From contig NZ_QPKV01000014.1 of NCBI RefSeq assembly GCF_003339865.1, positions 62,001 to 126,000 on the forward strand: a DNA stretch of 64,000 bases, read 5' to 3'. Below the pieces are notes generated by a model. It did not search any database. It saw nothing but the letters and a program-made list of their open reading frames with translations, and was not told the DNA's origin. Source of the DNA: Pedobacter chinensis. Lineage in GTDB: Bacteria; Bacteroidota; Bacteroidia; Sphingobacteriales; Sphingobacteriaceae. Below, in pieces: positions 8,346-17,073 of this stretch. Positions within the stretch are counted from its first letter, which is position 1; each line of letters opens with the position of its first letter. The position numbers were made by a program, and so were the translations under genes.

Positions 8346-9215
8346 CTAATTGTCGATATATTTGATATTGATAACGGTGTTTTTTGTGCTTACCTTTTGA
8401 TAACGATTCAATGTCTCATATTTCTTCGTTTCAATCAATATGGTAGAATCATCTATCCAATAAGCTTTTATTGGCAAATTTTCTCCTTTTACACAATATA
8501 TCGATCCGCTTCCTCCGTCCACTCCAATAACAATGTAAGTTAATGCGCATTCGTTTTTGCCGTTACTCTGCAATTCAATCCAATTTTTACGGTTTGGAGA
8601 ATTGACTTTATAAAGAAGGCCCTGATCTTTTCTTAATTTGTCATAAGCTTCTTCAGTCAATTGTTTATTATTTACCATAAAAATTTTCTTTTCAACTACA
8701 TCATCCTCAGTTAATTCTTTTTGAAAATCAATCCTGAAATGTCCTGTCTGGCTAAATATGTCTTCCTTATATTTATCGATTAAATCGTTCAAATGGTTTG
8801 TGTCAAATGATTTATTGGCTTCTTTTTCACGTATTTGATTCATAAAATGAACATCACGGAATTCATCTGCATCAGAGATCTTTCCTTTTTGTATAATTTG
8901 ATTAATTTTCAAATGAAGATCATCATATAAATCTATGCTATAGCCTGTTTGTTCTTTTATATGATTTTGATAGTTTATATCTCTTCTAAAATAAAGGTTT
9001 TGAGTAAGTTTAGCAAGTTTAGATTTTATACGGTCTAATCGGCGCTGTTCGTAATACTTTTCTACTTGATTTTTTTCCTGCAGATAATACTCTTTGCCCG
9101 CATCATAGTCATCGAAAACCAAAAAACCAGTATAGTTCTCAATCAGGTAATCTAAAGTCACAATAATTATATGTCTGTATTTATCAAGTTCTTCTGGCTT
9201 TTCTTTAAATGTCAT
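8346..9215 (-). CDS. Hypothetical protein, helical N-terminus
   Basis: A 289-residue protein I cannot place. No signal peptide or membrane helix is seen. Residues 40-175 are highly charged and probably helical or coiled (QVEKYYEQRRLDRIKSKLAKL, LNDLIDKYKEDIF). Residues from about 185 look beta-rich and may form a small globular domain (ALTYIVIGVDGGSGSIYCVKG, STILIETKKYETL). It ends in TAG, after which the same frame remains open for another 57 codons. It stands alone between two plus-strand operons with long AT-rich flanks, and its low GC content resembles an orphan accessory gene. Confidence 0.65.
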   Translation of the reverse strand: MTFKEKPEELDKYRHIIIVTLDYLIENYTGFLVFDDYDAGKEYYLQEKNQVEKYYEQRRLDRIKSKLAKLTQNLYFRRDINYQNHIKEQTGYSIDLYDDLHLKINQIIQKGKISDADEFRDVHFMNQIREKEANKSFDTNHLNDLIDKYKEDIFSQTGHFRIDFQKELTEDDVVEKKIFMVNNKQLTEEAYDKLRKDQGLLYKVNSPNRKNWIELQSNGKNECALTYIVIGVDGGSGSIYCVKGENLPIKAYWIDDSTILIETKKYETLNRYQKVSTKNTVINIKYIDN

Positions 9216-9453
9216 TAACTGGAATTTTGAAGTTCATAACTTATAAATTAATAGCAACGGTATAGCTGCAAAATACGAATTTTTGTAACTAAGGAACCAT
9301 CTTATTAAAGCCATTTTTTGATAATAAGTAACTTTTATTTGGGGTATTTCTAAAATCATTCCAATTCTATTTTATTTACTTGACCAGCATTTAATTACCT
9401 CTAATGAAACCGAATACAATATATTTGCTTTTTTAAAGCTGAATAATTTTATT

Positions 9454-9888
9454 ATGAAGATTTTAATGGTTTGTTTAGGTAATATTTGCCGTTCACCGCT
9501 GGCAGAAGGCATTATGCGTCATCTTGCAGAAAAAGAAAATCTAAACTGGGAAATTGCATCTGCAGGAACGGGGAACTGGCATATTGGTCAATCGCCAGAC
9601 CACCGGAGTATTGCTGCAGCCAGATCCTTAGGATATGATATTAGCCAACAAAGAGCCCAACAATTTAATCAGGCAATGTTTGCAAAATATGATTTGATTT
9701 TGGTTATGGATAGAAATAATTTGACAGATGTGCAAAGCCTGGCAAAAACAAATGAGGAGCGGCAAAAAGTTAAACTATTCCTTAATGAAGCTGAAGTTAC
9801 TGACCCCTATTGGGATAATAATTTATTTACACCGGTTTGTAAACAAGTTGAGGAAAGATGTAAAGAAATTATCAAACAACTTTCTTAA
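9454..9888 (+). CDS. Low-molecular-weight protein tyrosine phosphatase
   Basis: A 144-residue cytoplasmic phosphatase. The catalytic P-loop CLGNICRS (Cys7, Arg13, the CX5R motif) is at the N-terminus, and the general acid Asp sits in TDPYW near residue 112. A typical ASAGTGNWHIGQSPD stretch follows the P-loop. Bacterial members act on tyrosine-phosphorylated proteins, often around exopolysaccharide export, or have arsenate-reductase-like relatives; here no kinase or polysaccharide operon adjoins it. TATATTTG at 9420-9427 could be its -7 promoter element. The next gene starts 44 bases after its stop. Confidence 0.94.
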   Translation: MKILMVCLGNICRSPLAEGIMRHLAEKENLNWEIASAGTGNWHIGQSPDHRSIAAARSLGYDISQQRAQQFNQAMFAKYDLILVMDRNNLTDVQSLAKTNEERQKVKLFLNEAEVTDPYWDNNLFTPVCKQVEERCKEIIKQLS

Positions 9889-9932
9889 TTTAGCTTCAAC
9901 TAAAAAATCAATCCTAACCAAATAACTAAACG

Positions 9933-10700
9933 ATGAAGAAAGCTATTTCTTTCTGTATGTTAATCGCGGCGCTTATTTTATTCCAAAGCCATATCTCATA
10001 CAGAAAAACCCCGCGAATATTAGTCTTTTCAAAAACCACGGGTTTTAGGCATAATTCTATTGAAACTGGAAAAACTGCAATTCTTAAATTGGGAAATGAG
10101 CATAACTTTTCAGTTGATACAACAGAGAATGCCGCAATATTTACCGAAGATAATCTTAAGAAATATGCCGCGGTAATTTTCTTAAACACAACGGGTGATG
10201 TGTTGGACAATAAGCAGCAGGTTGCTTTTGAACGCTACATCCAGGCTGGAGGAGGCTTTGTTGGCGTACATGCTGCAACAGATACCGAATACGAATGGCC
10301 CTGGTATGGAAAATTAGCAGGAGCTTATTTTACGAGTCATCCAGCTGTTCAGGAAGCTAAATTTATCATTAAAGATAAAAACCATCCATCAACCAAATTT
10401 CTTACTGATTCTGTTTGGTTACACAAAGACGAACTTTATAACTTCAAGGATATTAACCCTGATATTAAAGTGCTGATCACTATAGATGAAACTTCATATA
10501 AAGGTGGTAAGAACGGAAGCTTTCATCCATTTAGCTGGTATCACGATTTTGATGGGGGAAGAGCTTTTTATACTTCTATGGGGCATACCAAAGAAACCTG
10601 GACGGATGAGATGTTTCTAAAACACTTAAACGGCGGTATTGAATATGCCATCGGAAAACAAAAACTGGATTACAAAAAAGCACATTCCAAATTACCTTAA
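9933..10700 (+). CDS. ThuA domain protein, secreted
   Basis: A 255-residue protein with an N-terminal hydrophobic signal (about residues 3-18) and a ThuA-like class I glutamine amidotransferase fold (PF06283). Diagnostic segments are LVFSKTTGFRHNSI near residue 30, GGGFVGVHAATDTEYEWPWYG near 107-127 and PFSWYHDFDGGRAFYTSMGH near 197-216. ThuA-like proteins were first linked to trehalose use in rhizobia and in Bacteroidota often appear in sugar-degradation loci; the reaction here is not known. It follows the tyrosine phosphatase by 44 bases, so it may be cotranscribed. Confidence 0.9.
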   Translation: MKKAISFCMLIAALILFQSHISYRKTPRILVFSKTTGFRHNSIETGKTAILKLGNEHNFSVDTTENAAIFTEDNLKKYAAVIFLNTTGDVLDNKQQVAFERYIQAGGGFVGVHAATDTEYEWPWYGKLAGAYFTSHPAVQEAKFIIKDKNHPSTKFLTDSVWLHKDELYNFKDINPDIKVLITIDETSYKGGKNGSFHPFSWYHDFDGGRAFYTSMGHTKETWTDEMFLKHLNGGIEYAIGKQKLDYKKAHSKLP

Positions 10701-10938
10701 TTACTTACCGGTGTATGCTAAAAATAGTTATCTATAACCGATTGAATACTGCAAATCTTTAATCTCGGCTGGTAAGACGCCAACCCAGGCTATCGGAAAA
10801 CCGACAACCGAATAAGTCACATTAGAGACTTTAATTTGCTTTTTCCATTGATTTTTCGTATATTTACACTAAATCAAACAATAATAGCCTATCGAATAAA
10901 GACCGACTTAATTAAAATTAATCACATAACTATCCCTT

Positions 10939-11739
10939 ATGAGAAAATACATTTTAGGAATTTCCGGTTTATTATTTGTGGCCTTTTGTTTAATCTTCAC
11001 TTCCTGGAAGAAAAGCAATACTTTAGAAGAGAAAACAATTAATGCCACTACTATTCCCTTAAAACAAGCCTATTTAAATTATGCCAAACATATTTATGCT
11101 TCGGCACATTTAAAGGATTCTGGTTTGGCTTTCCCGGTGTTTGAAAAGGCATTAACGGGCTTTTATAATCTTAAAAAATCTGGCCGTGTTTCAGATAGCC
11201 CTTTGTTGACTATTGCTGATTTTGACCAGTCGAGCACTAAGAAAAGGTTGTACATCATTGATCTTGCCCAGGGAAATATCGTACTCAACACCTGGGTGGC
11301 ACATGGACAGCGCAGTGGAGAAGATCAGGCGGTTACTTTTTCAAACCGAAATGATTCTTTTACCAGCAGCATTGGTTTTTATGTAACTGCAGAGGAATAT
11401 CAGGGAAGTCATGGCCGTTCTTTACGCTTAGATGGAATGGACCCTGGTTTTAATGATAATGCCAGATTAAGATCTATCGTTATTCATGGAGCGCCTTATG
11501 TGAGCGAGGGAACTATTGCAGCATTGGGACGCTTAGGCAGGAGTCAGGGCTGTCCGGCTGTGGCGCCTGAATTTTCAGATCAGGTGATCAGCACTTTAGG
11601 TTCAGGAAGTGTATTGTTCATTAATAAAACTGCTCAGGATTATCATTCGCCTTATTTGGATGAAGGCAGCGCTGCGGTGTTAGCGCAGGTGCCTTCAGGT
11701 ACAAATTCTGATTTAACGCTGGTAAAACACAGCGATTAA
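10939..11739 (+). CDS. Murein L,D-transpeptidase catalytic domain family protein (YkuD_2 type)
   Basis: A 266-residue secreted protein with an N-terminal signal (about residues 4-20, then Ser/Lys). The catalytic domain spans about residues 85-235: YIIDLAQGNIVLNTWVAHG, RSIVIHGAPYVS (catalytic-site His) and RSQGCPAVA (nucleophile Cys near residue 198). This is the PF13645 form of L,D-transpeptidase, which makes or breaks meso-DAP crosslinks in the periplasm. It is convergent with a second, unrelated L,D-transpeptidase, and their stop codons share the bases TTA (overlap 11736-11739). The Gly/Ala-rich C-tail is not part of the domain. Confidence 0.9.
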   Translation: MRKYILGISGLLFVAFCLIFTSWKKSNTLEEKTINATTIPLKQAYLNYAKHIYASAHLKDSGLAFPVFEKALTGFYNLKKSGRVSDSPLLTIADFDQSSTKKRLYIIDLAQGNIVLNTWVAHGQRSGEDQAVTFSNRNDSFTSSIGFYVTAEEYQGSHGRSLRLDGMDPGFNDNARLRSIVIHGAPYVSEGTIAALGRLGRSQGCPAVAPEFSDQVISTLGSGSVLFINKTAQDYHSPYLDEGSAAVLAQVPSGTNSDLTLVKHSD

Positions 11740-13277
11740 ATCCGGTTAAGGTGTGTGTATAAAACAGCATCTAAACCGTAAACATCTTTAGTAAATTTGA
11801 GTTTCCCGCTATTGCTGTCTTTCCAGCATGTAAAATAACTCAGGTAAACAGGTATTTGTGTAGAAAGGGCAATATCTTCGGCTTTTGGATTTTCGCTGAC
11901 CATACCTTTTTTAATCCGCTCGAACTTTTCTCCGGCACCAAATAATGCCTGAGCAAGTTCGAGTGGTTTTTCTACCCTCACACAACCATGACTAACCGCT
12001 CTTACCGATTGGTTAAAAGCTGCTTTTGCAGGGGTATCATGCAGGTATACACTGCTTTGGTTATTGAATAAAAATTTGATTTTACCTAAAGAATTTTCTT
12101 CTCCAGGTCTTTGTTTAAAGGTATATGTTTTCCCGGTGCCTGCCGCCGACCAATCAACCGTTTCAGGATCTTCAACTTTTTTACCCTGATAAAAAACATC
12201 AATATTGTTGTTAGCCAGGTAATAAGGATCTTTGGCGGCATATTTTGTAATTTCATTTGTGGCGATGCTCTCCGGGATATTCCAAACCGGATTAACCTGA
12301 ACACTGTGAATCATGCTTTTTAGCTGTGGGGTTTCACGGTTAAAAGGACGATCTTTCTTCAGGTCATCCTCATCATATTCCACCAGTGAAGGCGCCTGAT
12401 TGTTATTTCTGCCCTCACCCACACATACCTTCATTTGCAAGGCGGGTTTACCATTTTCCACTACCTGTAAACTAAAATCAGGAATATTTACCCATACATA
12501 TTTATCTTCAACCGGTTGGTTTTGCCAGCGTAATCGTTCCATGTTAACCAAAAGAATACGATTGGTTTCTTCTGCCGATAAACCTGGTGCAACAGCCTTC
12601 TCGCGTAATGCCGTTTGCAGCATTTTGTATGCTTCGCTTTTCGGTTGAATACTGTCCATAAAAGCGACGATATCTCCGGTTTCGAAAGGCTTTCTAAAAC
12701 TGATTGAATCTGGTCTTTTGGTTGCGGTATAATACTGTGCAAATATTCTGCGTGGACTAACGATACCAAACTGCATGGCATTGCTATAATCACTTAAGGC
12801 TGTGCCGGCGCTCAGTTCTAAAGCAATCAACGTTTCATAAGCCTCATCCAAAGTTTTAATCTCTGATTTGTTATAGATTTTTTCCACCAGCTTGTTGAGT
12901 TGCTCTGATCCGAAAACCGCAGGAGAAATGCCGTGTTCTTCTGCCCGCGAAATAATGGCTGCAGCCTTTTTTAATCCGCTGCCCGGGAGGTGTTTCATCA
13001 CCACAATAGGTTCATAATCATATTGCTGATAAAATGAACTCAGAAATGCAGGGTTACGGAATGATTTCTTTTTGGCAGTGATGGCTGCTTTCATTTTTTC
13101 TTCAAATTCAGAAGCGGTAATTTCTTTGAAAATTTTATTACCTGTTTCCTTGCTGATTGTTGCGCCAATATCGGAACGGCTTTTCTTACAAGCTTGAAAA
13201 ATGGTTACAGTTAACAATAACATTAAAAGCAGACCCGAAAGCATCGGTCTGGAAAGTTTTTTAAAATCCATATTCAT
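11736..13277 (-). CDS. L,D-transpeptidase, YcbB/LdtD-like
   Basis: A 513-residue periplasmic enzyme with an N-terminal hydrophobic signal ending near a Cys (TVTIFQACKK), compatible with a lipoprotein. A helical scaffold region covers about residues 40-260. The YkuD catalytic domain follows, with YVWVNIPDFSLQVVENG at its start, the catalytic His in YLHDTP and the nucleophile in SHGCVRVEKP. Length and order match E. coli LdtD (YcbB), which forms 3-3 crosslinks. The second ATG, two codons in, is an alternative start. It converges on the YkuD_2 protein at 10939 with a four-base overlap, so the two genes share one 3' boundary. Confidence 0.92.
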   Translation of the reverse strand: MNMDFKKLSRPMLSGLLLMLLLTVTIFQACKKSRSDIGATISKETGNKIFKEITASEFEEKMKAAITAKKKSFRNPAFLSSFYQQYDYEPIVVMKHLPGSGLKKAAAIISRAEEHGISPAVFGSEQLNKLVEKIYNKSEIKTLDEAYETLIALELSAGTALSDYSNAMQFGIVSPRRIFAQYYTATKRPDSISFRKPFETGDIVAFMDSIQPKSEAYKMLQTALREKAVAPGLSAEETNRILLVNMERLRWQNQPVEDKYVWVNIPDFSLQVVENGKPALQMKVCVGEGRNNNQAPSLVEYDEDDLKKDRPFNRETPQLKSMIHSVQVNPVWNIPESIATNEITKYAAKDPYYLANNNIDVFYQGKKVEDPETVDWSAAGTGKTYTFKQRPGEENSLGKIKFLFNNQSSVYLHDTPAKAAFNQSVRAVSHGCVRVEKPLELAQALFGAGEKFERIKKGMVSENPKAEDIALSTQIPVYLSYFTCWKDSNSGKLKFTKDVYGLDAVLYTHLNRI

Positions 13278-13347
13278 ATAATGAATTTTAAGCTTTTTTG
13301 TTTTTCGCTTTGTGCAGATGGCTGATTATTAGCGTGTTTAATTCTTT

Positions 13348-14619
13348 TTAGGTAATGCTGCAGAGCAAAATTTGGAGATTTTGTCTTTCTTCATCAGAAA
13401 GTTGCACTGTGTTTTCCACTAAGGCTAACATGTCTTCGCCTTTGCTCAGTTGTAAACCAATTAAACCTAAGGTTAAACGTTCCTGAGATTCATTGAGTCC
13501 TTTAAATAATCGGGGCTGAATGCAATACAACGTCTTGATCAGCTCGGTAAAAACAGTTTTTCGCTGGAGATCAGCTTGCGTTGTTCCAAATTTGGGCATG
13601 ACATCTGTTTGTTCTAGTTTCCGAATGAGCTCAGTCGCGGCATTTTCTTTAACAAATTCCTTCTGCTTTTGATTAACGATTTTCTGAAGGTCTTTGATTA
13701 ATTGTCTGAAAATAGGACTCTGCGGATTGGAACCAAACAGATTTGCTGTTTCTTCACTATCGTTGAAATTAAAGTGATTGAAATAATCAGATTCAATGTA
13801 TACGCTATGATAGAAATTGATTGCATTATTGTTAAATGAGGTCAGCTGTTTAAATACCTCTTTCTTTTCGCTGTTTAAGAAATAATAATAAAACTTATCG
13901 CCAATTTTCTCATGCCAGCGAACAAAAGTGATTGTGAACTTAAATCTGGAAGTTGAAGCATCTGCAATTTCTCTTTCAACAACTTCATGATCAGCCAGAA
14001 AATCTTCGTATTTGATTCTTTCGCCATTGATGCTTAACTGGTAATCACGCTTGCTATTCAACAACAGGAACCAGCCAAACGCAGATTTAAGGTAATTAAT
14101 GAAAGCATCACTTGTAAAAGAATAGGCTGTTACACCAAAAAGGTTTATCAATTTCAATCGTGTACCGGTTTCCTTTAATGTGGCCGTTTTTTTATTTTCA
14201 TCCGAATAATAATCTTTATTGGCTGCATTAATGGTTACATCATAGCTGATGTACTCGCCTGATGGTTCATCAAAATAAGTGGTATTCCAGATGGCGGTTT
14301 GTGCAAAGGCAATAAAAGAAAATCTGCCCTTTCCCTTTTTTCCACGGGTATAAGAAGAGCGGTGGTCGGTTCCTCTTTTAAGAGAATCTAAAAAGGCGCC
14401 AAAAGTTTGATCCAGATTGTTGAGATTAATGCCGCTTCCATTGTCAATAATTTCTATTGAGGGAATGAAATCAATTTCATTGGGATCAAAAACGAGATCA
14501 ATTTTGGTGGCACCTGCATCAAAGCCATTCCATATTAATTCGGAAATGGCTTCCATGTAATCTCTCGTAATTCCAGAAAACTCGACACTGTTATTGTTAA
14601 TGCTGACCTTATTCTCCAT
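13348..14619 (-). CDS. GHKL-fold ATPase (Hsp90/MutL/MORC-like)
   Basis: A 423-residue cytoplasmic protein with a Bergerat ATP-binding fold at the N-terminus: N box EAISELIWNGFDAGA (near residue 24), G1 IEIIDNGSGI, G2 TRGKKGKGRFSFIAFA and a later GTRLKL. No histidine-kinase phospho-acceptor, receiver or protease domain is visible. The remainder (about 200-423) is not recognised, though it may contain the S5-type transducer seen in MutL/MORC relatives. I use the ATG at 14619; the TTG further upstream at 14640 is weak. Stand-alone proteins of this type occur near restriction and defence genes, but no such partner is seen. The DUF2235 gene upstream ends 111 bases before it. Confidence 0.8.
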   Translation of the reverse strand: MENKVSINNNSVEFSGITRDYMEAISELIWNGFDAGATKIDLVFDPNEIDFIPSIEIIDNGSGINLNNLDQTFGAFLDSLKRGTDHRSSYTRGKKGKGRFSFIAFAQTAIWNTTYFDEPSGEYISYDVTINAANKDYYSDENKKTATLKETGTRLKLINLFGVTAYSFTSDAFINYLKSAFGWFLLLNSKRDYQLSINGERIKYEDFLADHEVVEREIADASTSRFKFTITFVRWHEKIGDKFYYYFLNSEKKEVFKQLTSFNNNAINFYHSVYIESDYFNHFNFNDSEETANLFGSNPQSPIFRQLIKDLQKIVNQKQKEFVKENAATELIRKLEQTDVMPKFGTTQADLQRKTVFTELIKTLYCIQPRLFKGLNESQERLTLGLIGLQLSKGEDMLALVENTVQLSDEERQNLQILLCSIT

Positions 14620-14730
14620 GTTGTTATTAAAAAAACGCAAATTACTAAATTAGTTAGTATTTTGGCGGGGAATTATTAACATTTAATCTACAATCCCTGC
14701 CTGATTTCCGGCTTACTGCTGGTTCGACTA

Positions 14731-15852
14731 TTACCAATCTGATTTTGGTGGAAAAGGGCCTTTATGATCTGGTTTTGGGTACCATGGACTTTTTACTCCT
14801 TCGCGTTCAATGCTTTCAATAATTTCGTTGAGCATTGGAGGCCGGTAACTTGCATCGTGGTAGTATCTTTCCAAAACTGATTGATCAATGGTTTGTTTGG
14901 TCTGGTCATCGAGCCTGATTTCGCGAATGGCTTTTGGCGCAATGTTGAATGGAAAGTTAAGGGAATTATAAAGTTTGCCTGTATAAGGATTGGGAGCAAC
15001 ATATCTGTTCAAAAAGTCTTCTTCAAAACCAAGTCCAACAGCCTTTGCTTTACTGACCATCCAACTGAAGGCTATATCGCTCAGCCCGGTTTCACGGTAT
15101 CCGCCACCGATGTTGGAATGCACGCCACAAAACCACCGCTGTTCCAGTATCTGAGGGTTTTCGGTCCGCTCTGCCGCTTGTTTATCCTGAATCCATAGCG
15201 TAGGCGAAAAACTTCCTCGTTTTTCATCTATCGCTAAGGCGTGGTAAGCATTATCGATATAACTGCTGAGTTCGGTATCATGGAACTGGTATTTGGAGGT
15301 ATTGTATGGCCGGAAAAGCGAAAGTGGAATGCCAAGCGCGCCAACAGTATCCCAAACACCAATAAATTTGATGTGGCTTTCAAAGCTGTTTCGTTCTCTA
15401 AATGCCTTCGCTTTTTCCCCACCCGGTGCCCAATCTGCTTCAGCTCTCCGGCGATAGTAATCATAAGCCTGATTGATCAGACTTAAATCATTGTTTTTGA
15501 TGATGCCACAATTGCGGATCATGCCTGCCAGACTTCTGGCTGTGTACGCACCTCTGCTAAATCCAAAAAGGTAGATTTCATCTCCCTTTACAAAATTCCA
15601 AACCAGAAACTTATAAGCACTGATGATGTTATGATCCAAACCAAATCCCGTGGCGCCGTCAAAGTATCGCCGAAGTTTGCTGCCCGAGGTACCGACACCA
15701 TCCGTATAATATTTGATTTGCTCAATCGTTTTGTCATCAGTATTACAGATGCTTTCGAACATCTTTTGTACATTGGTACGAACAGGCAATCCATCTTCAC
15801 TATCGCCAGGACTATTCCAGGTTCCGTCGCAACAAATTATAATTCTTTTCAT
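14731..15852 (-). CDS. DUF2235 alpha/beta hydrolase (Tle1-like phospholipase family)
   Basis: A 373-residue cytoplasmic-looking protein without a signal peptide. The N-terminus IIICCDGTWN and the nucleophile elbow GFSRGAYTARSLAG (GxSxG, Ser near residue 100) define the DUF2235 family, as do the FIGVWDTVGALG acid-site segment and the VHSNIGGGY His segment. Characterised relatives are T6SS phospholipase effectors of the Tle1 group, but most family members have no assigned role. No T6SS component is in the window. The amidase gene lies 45 bases upstream on the same strand, so the two may be one transcript. Confidence 0.9.
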   Translation of the reverse strand: MKRIIICCDGTWNSPGDSEDGLPVRTNVQKMFESICNTDDKTIEQIKYYTDGVGTSGSKLRRYFDGATGFGLDHNIISAYKFLVWNFVKGDEIYLFGFSRGAYTARSLAGMIRNCGIIKNNDLSLINQAYDYYRRRAEADWAPGGEKAKAFRERNSFESHIKFIGVWDTVGALGIPLSLFRPYNTSKYQFHDTELSSYIDNAYHALAIDEKRGSFSPTLWIQDKQAAERTENPQILEQRWFCGVHSNIGGGYRETGLSDIAFSWMVSKAKAVGLGFEEDFLNRYVAPNPYTGKLYNSLNFPFNIAPKAIREIRLDDQTKQTIDQSVLERYYHDASYRPPMLNEIIESIEREGVKSPWYPKPDHKGPFPPKSDW

Positions 15853-15897
15853 GTCAATATTGACTTAGTCAGGTTATGTGTTTTGACTGTCTGGTTG

Positions 15898-16719
15898 TTA
15901 AACCGGAGCCAGATATTTTGTTGAAACCCATCCTTCAAGATCCATAATGCCATGTACTGTATTCAACACTTCGACAAAGCTCCAGGTGCCTTCCGTTTTT
16001 AAAACCACCATTTTTGTGCCTTTAGGCAGTGCATCACATAATAAAGGAAATGTAGCACCTGGCCCTGACCGGATATTTAATGCCACGGTGTTTTTTAATT
16101 CTCCAACAGAATCGTCATTTCTTCCCATTGCTTTTGAACGGAAACTCAACATTGGAAAAGCGGGTCCGGGATCTGATTTACGTATTGGAGAAATGTCTTC
16201 ATGTCCTACCACATCCTTCAATCCGTATGTTTTTACCAACAATGCGGCAATTTCAATTGATGCTTCCAGCTGGGCCTCTGAGTATTCCTGCCAGGGGGAC
16301 TGAATCCCATCATTTTTATGAGCGGCTATTACCACCTGATCTGCCGGAATAACCCGTTGATCGACCGGACAGATATATTTATCGCCTGCTTTAGCCAAAC
16401 GCCCCCCATTGACCAATTCTATACCGATGGAGTATTGATTTAGCCCTACCAACCCCATCCAGCTGCTTTTTCCGGCGTGCCAGGTAATGACATTAAATGG
16501 GGCAAACTGAGTAACTGCACCATTTCTATCAATTAATAAATGGGCTGATGCCTGTGCTTTCGACTGCGAAAACCAGCTGATGGCAGAAGCCGCTGTTGTT
16601 GCCGCCGTATAATGCATGACCAGATACTGCGGGGTAAACTTTCCTGATTTGTTGGGCGTTGGTTTGTAAGATACAGGTGTGCCGTCATCTTTAATAAGCA
16701 AGTGATTTTTAATTTGCAT
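15898..16719 (-). CDS. N-acetylmuramoyl-L-alanine amidase with C-terminal SH3 domain
   Basis: A 273-residue Amidase_2 enzyme. The zinc site is built from YLVMHYTA (near residue 36), the central WHAG with QYSIGIELVNGG, and VGHEDISPIRKSDPG (near residue 178). A bacterial SH3 domain (about residues 208-272, LNIRSGPGATFPLL, GWVSTKYL) probably binds peptidoglycan. There is no clear signal peptide from the ATG at 16719, which I prefer over a TTG at 16758. Export would then need another route, as for phage endolysins or secreted effectors. It is followed 45 bases later by the DUF2235 hydrolase, giving a pair that targets both wall and membrane lipids. Confidence 0.9.
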   Translation of the reverse strand: MQIKNHLLIKDDGTPVSYKPTPNKSGKFTPQYLVMHYTAATTAASAISWFSQSKAQASAHLLIDRNGAVTQFAPFNVITWHAGKSSWMGLVGLNQYSIGIELVNGGRLAKAGDKYICPVDQRVIPADQVVIAAHKNDGIQSPWQEYSEAQLEASIEIAALLVKTYGLKDVVGHEDISPIRKSDPGPAFPMLSFRSKAMGRNDDSVGELKNTVALNIRSGPGATFPLLCDALPKGTKMVVLKTEGTWSFVEVLNTVHGIMDLEGWVSTKYLAPV

Positions 16720-17073
16720 GGTTTGGTTATTTAGGTTACTCCAAAGACACTGTTTCAAAGGAAAAACAGCATACTATGGATGGAAATGATTATGCTAAAT
16801 ATTATGCATGTATTGCGATTAATTCTACGATGGAATTAATGTCTGTCTGAATAACGATCGGGACGGATATGTACGAAAGAGATAATACTATAATAATCAA
16901 AGTTAGTACATAAACTACTGATTGTCAATACTTAAAAATCAGTATTCTTAAAGAATGACCACAAATTCCCGGTGCTTTGAAAAAACGCTATTCCTGAACG
17001 TATTTAATGGTATGTGATGTATTGATCATTTTATCGAATTCGTTATGGAAGCCCGGGCTTAATCAGGTGTTAT
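16720..17073. other. Intergenic region, no gene found
   Basis: About 350 bases between the cyclase stop and the amidase start. Both strands are broken by stops; the longest plus-strand peptide is about 24 codons from 16775 and looks fortuitous. The part next to 16720 should hold the amidase promoter, but I could not identify a convincing TAnnTTTG box. Confidence 0.5.

Noticed and set aside
10836..11042. A separate 68-codon gene before the YkuD_2 protein
   Set aside because: It overlaps the signal peptide of the better supported L,D-transpeptidase in another frame and is most likely a shadow.
14731..15852. T6SS effector locus
   Set aside because: The DUF2235 protein is Tle1-like but no VgrG, PAAR, Hcp, immunity or T6SS structural gene is in the window.
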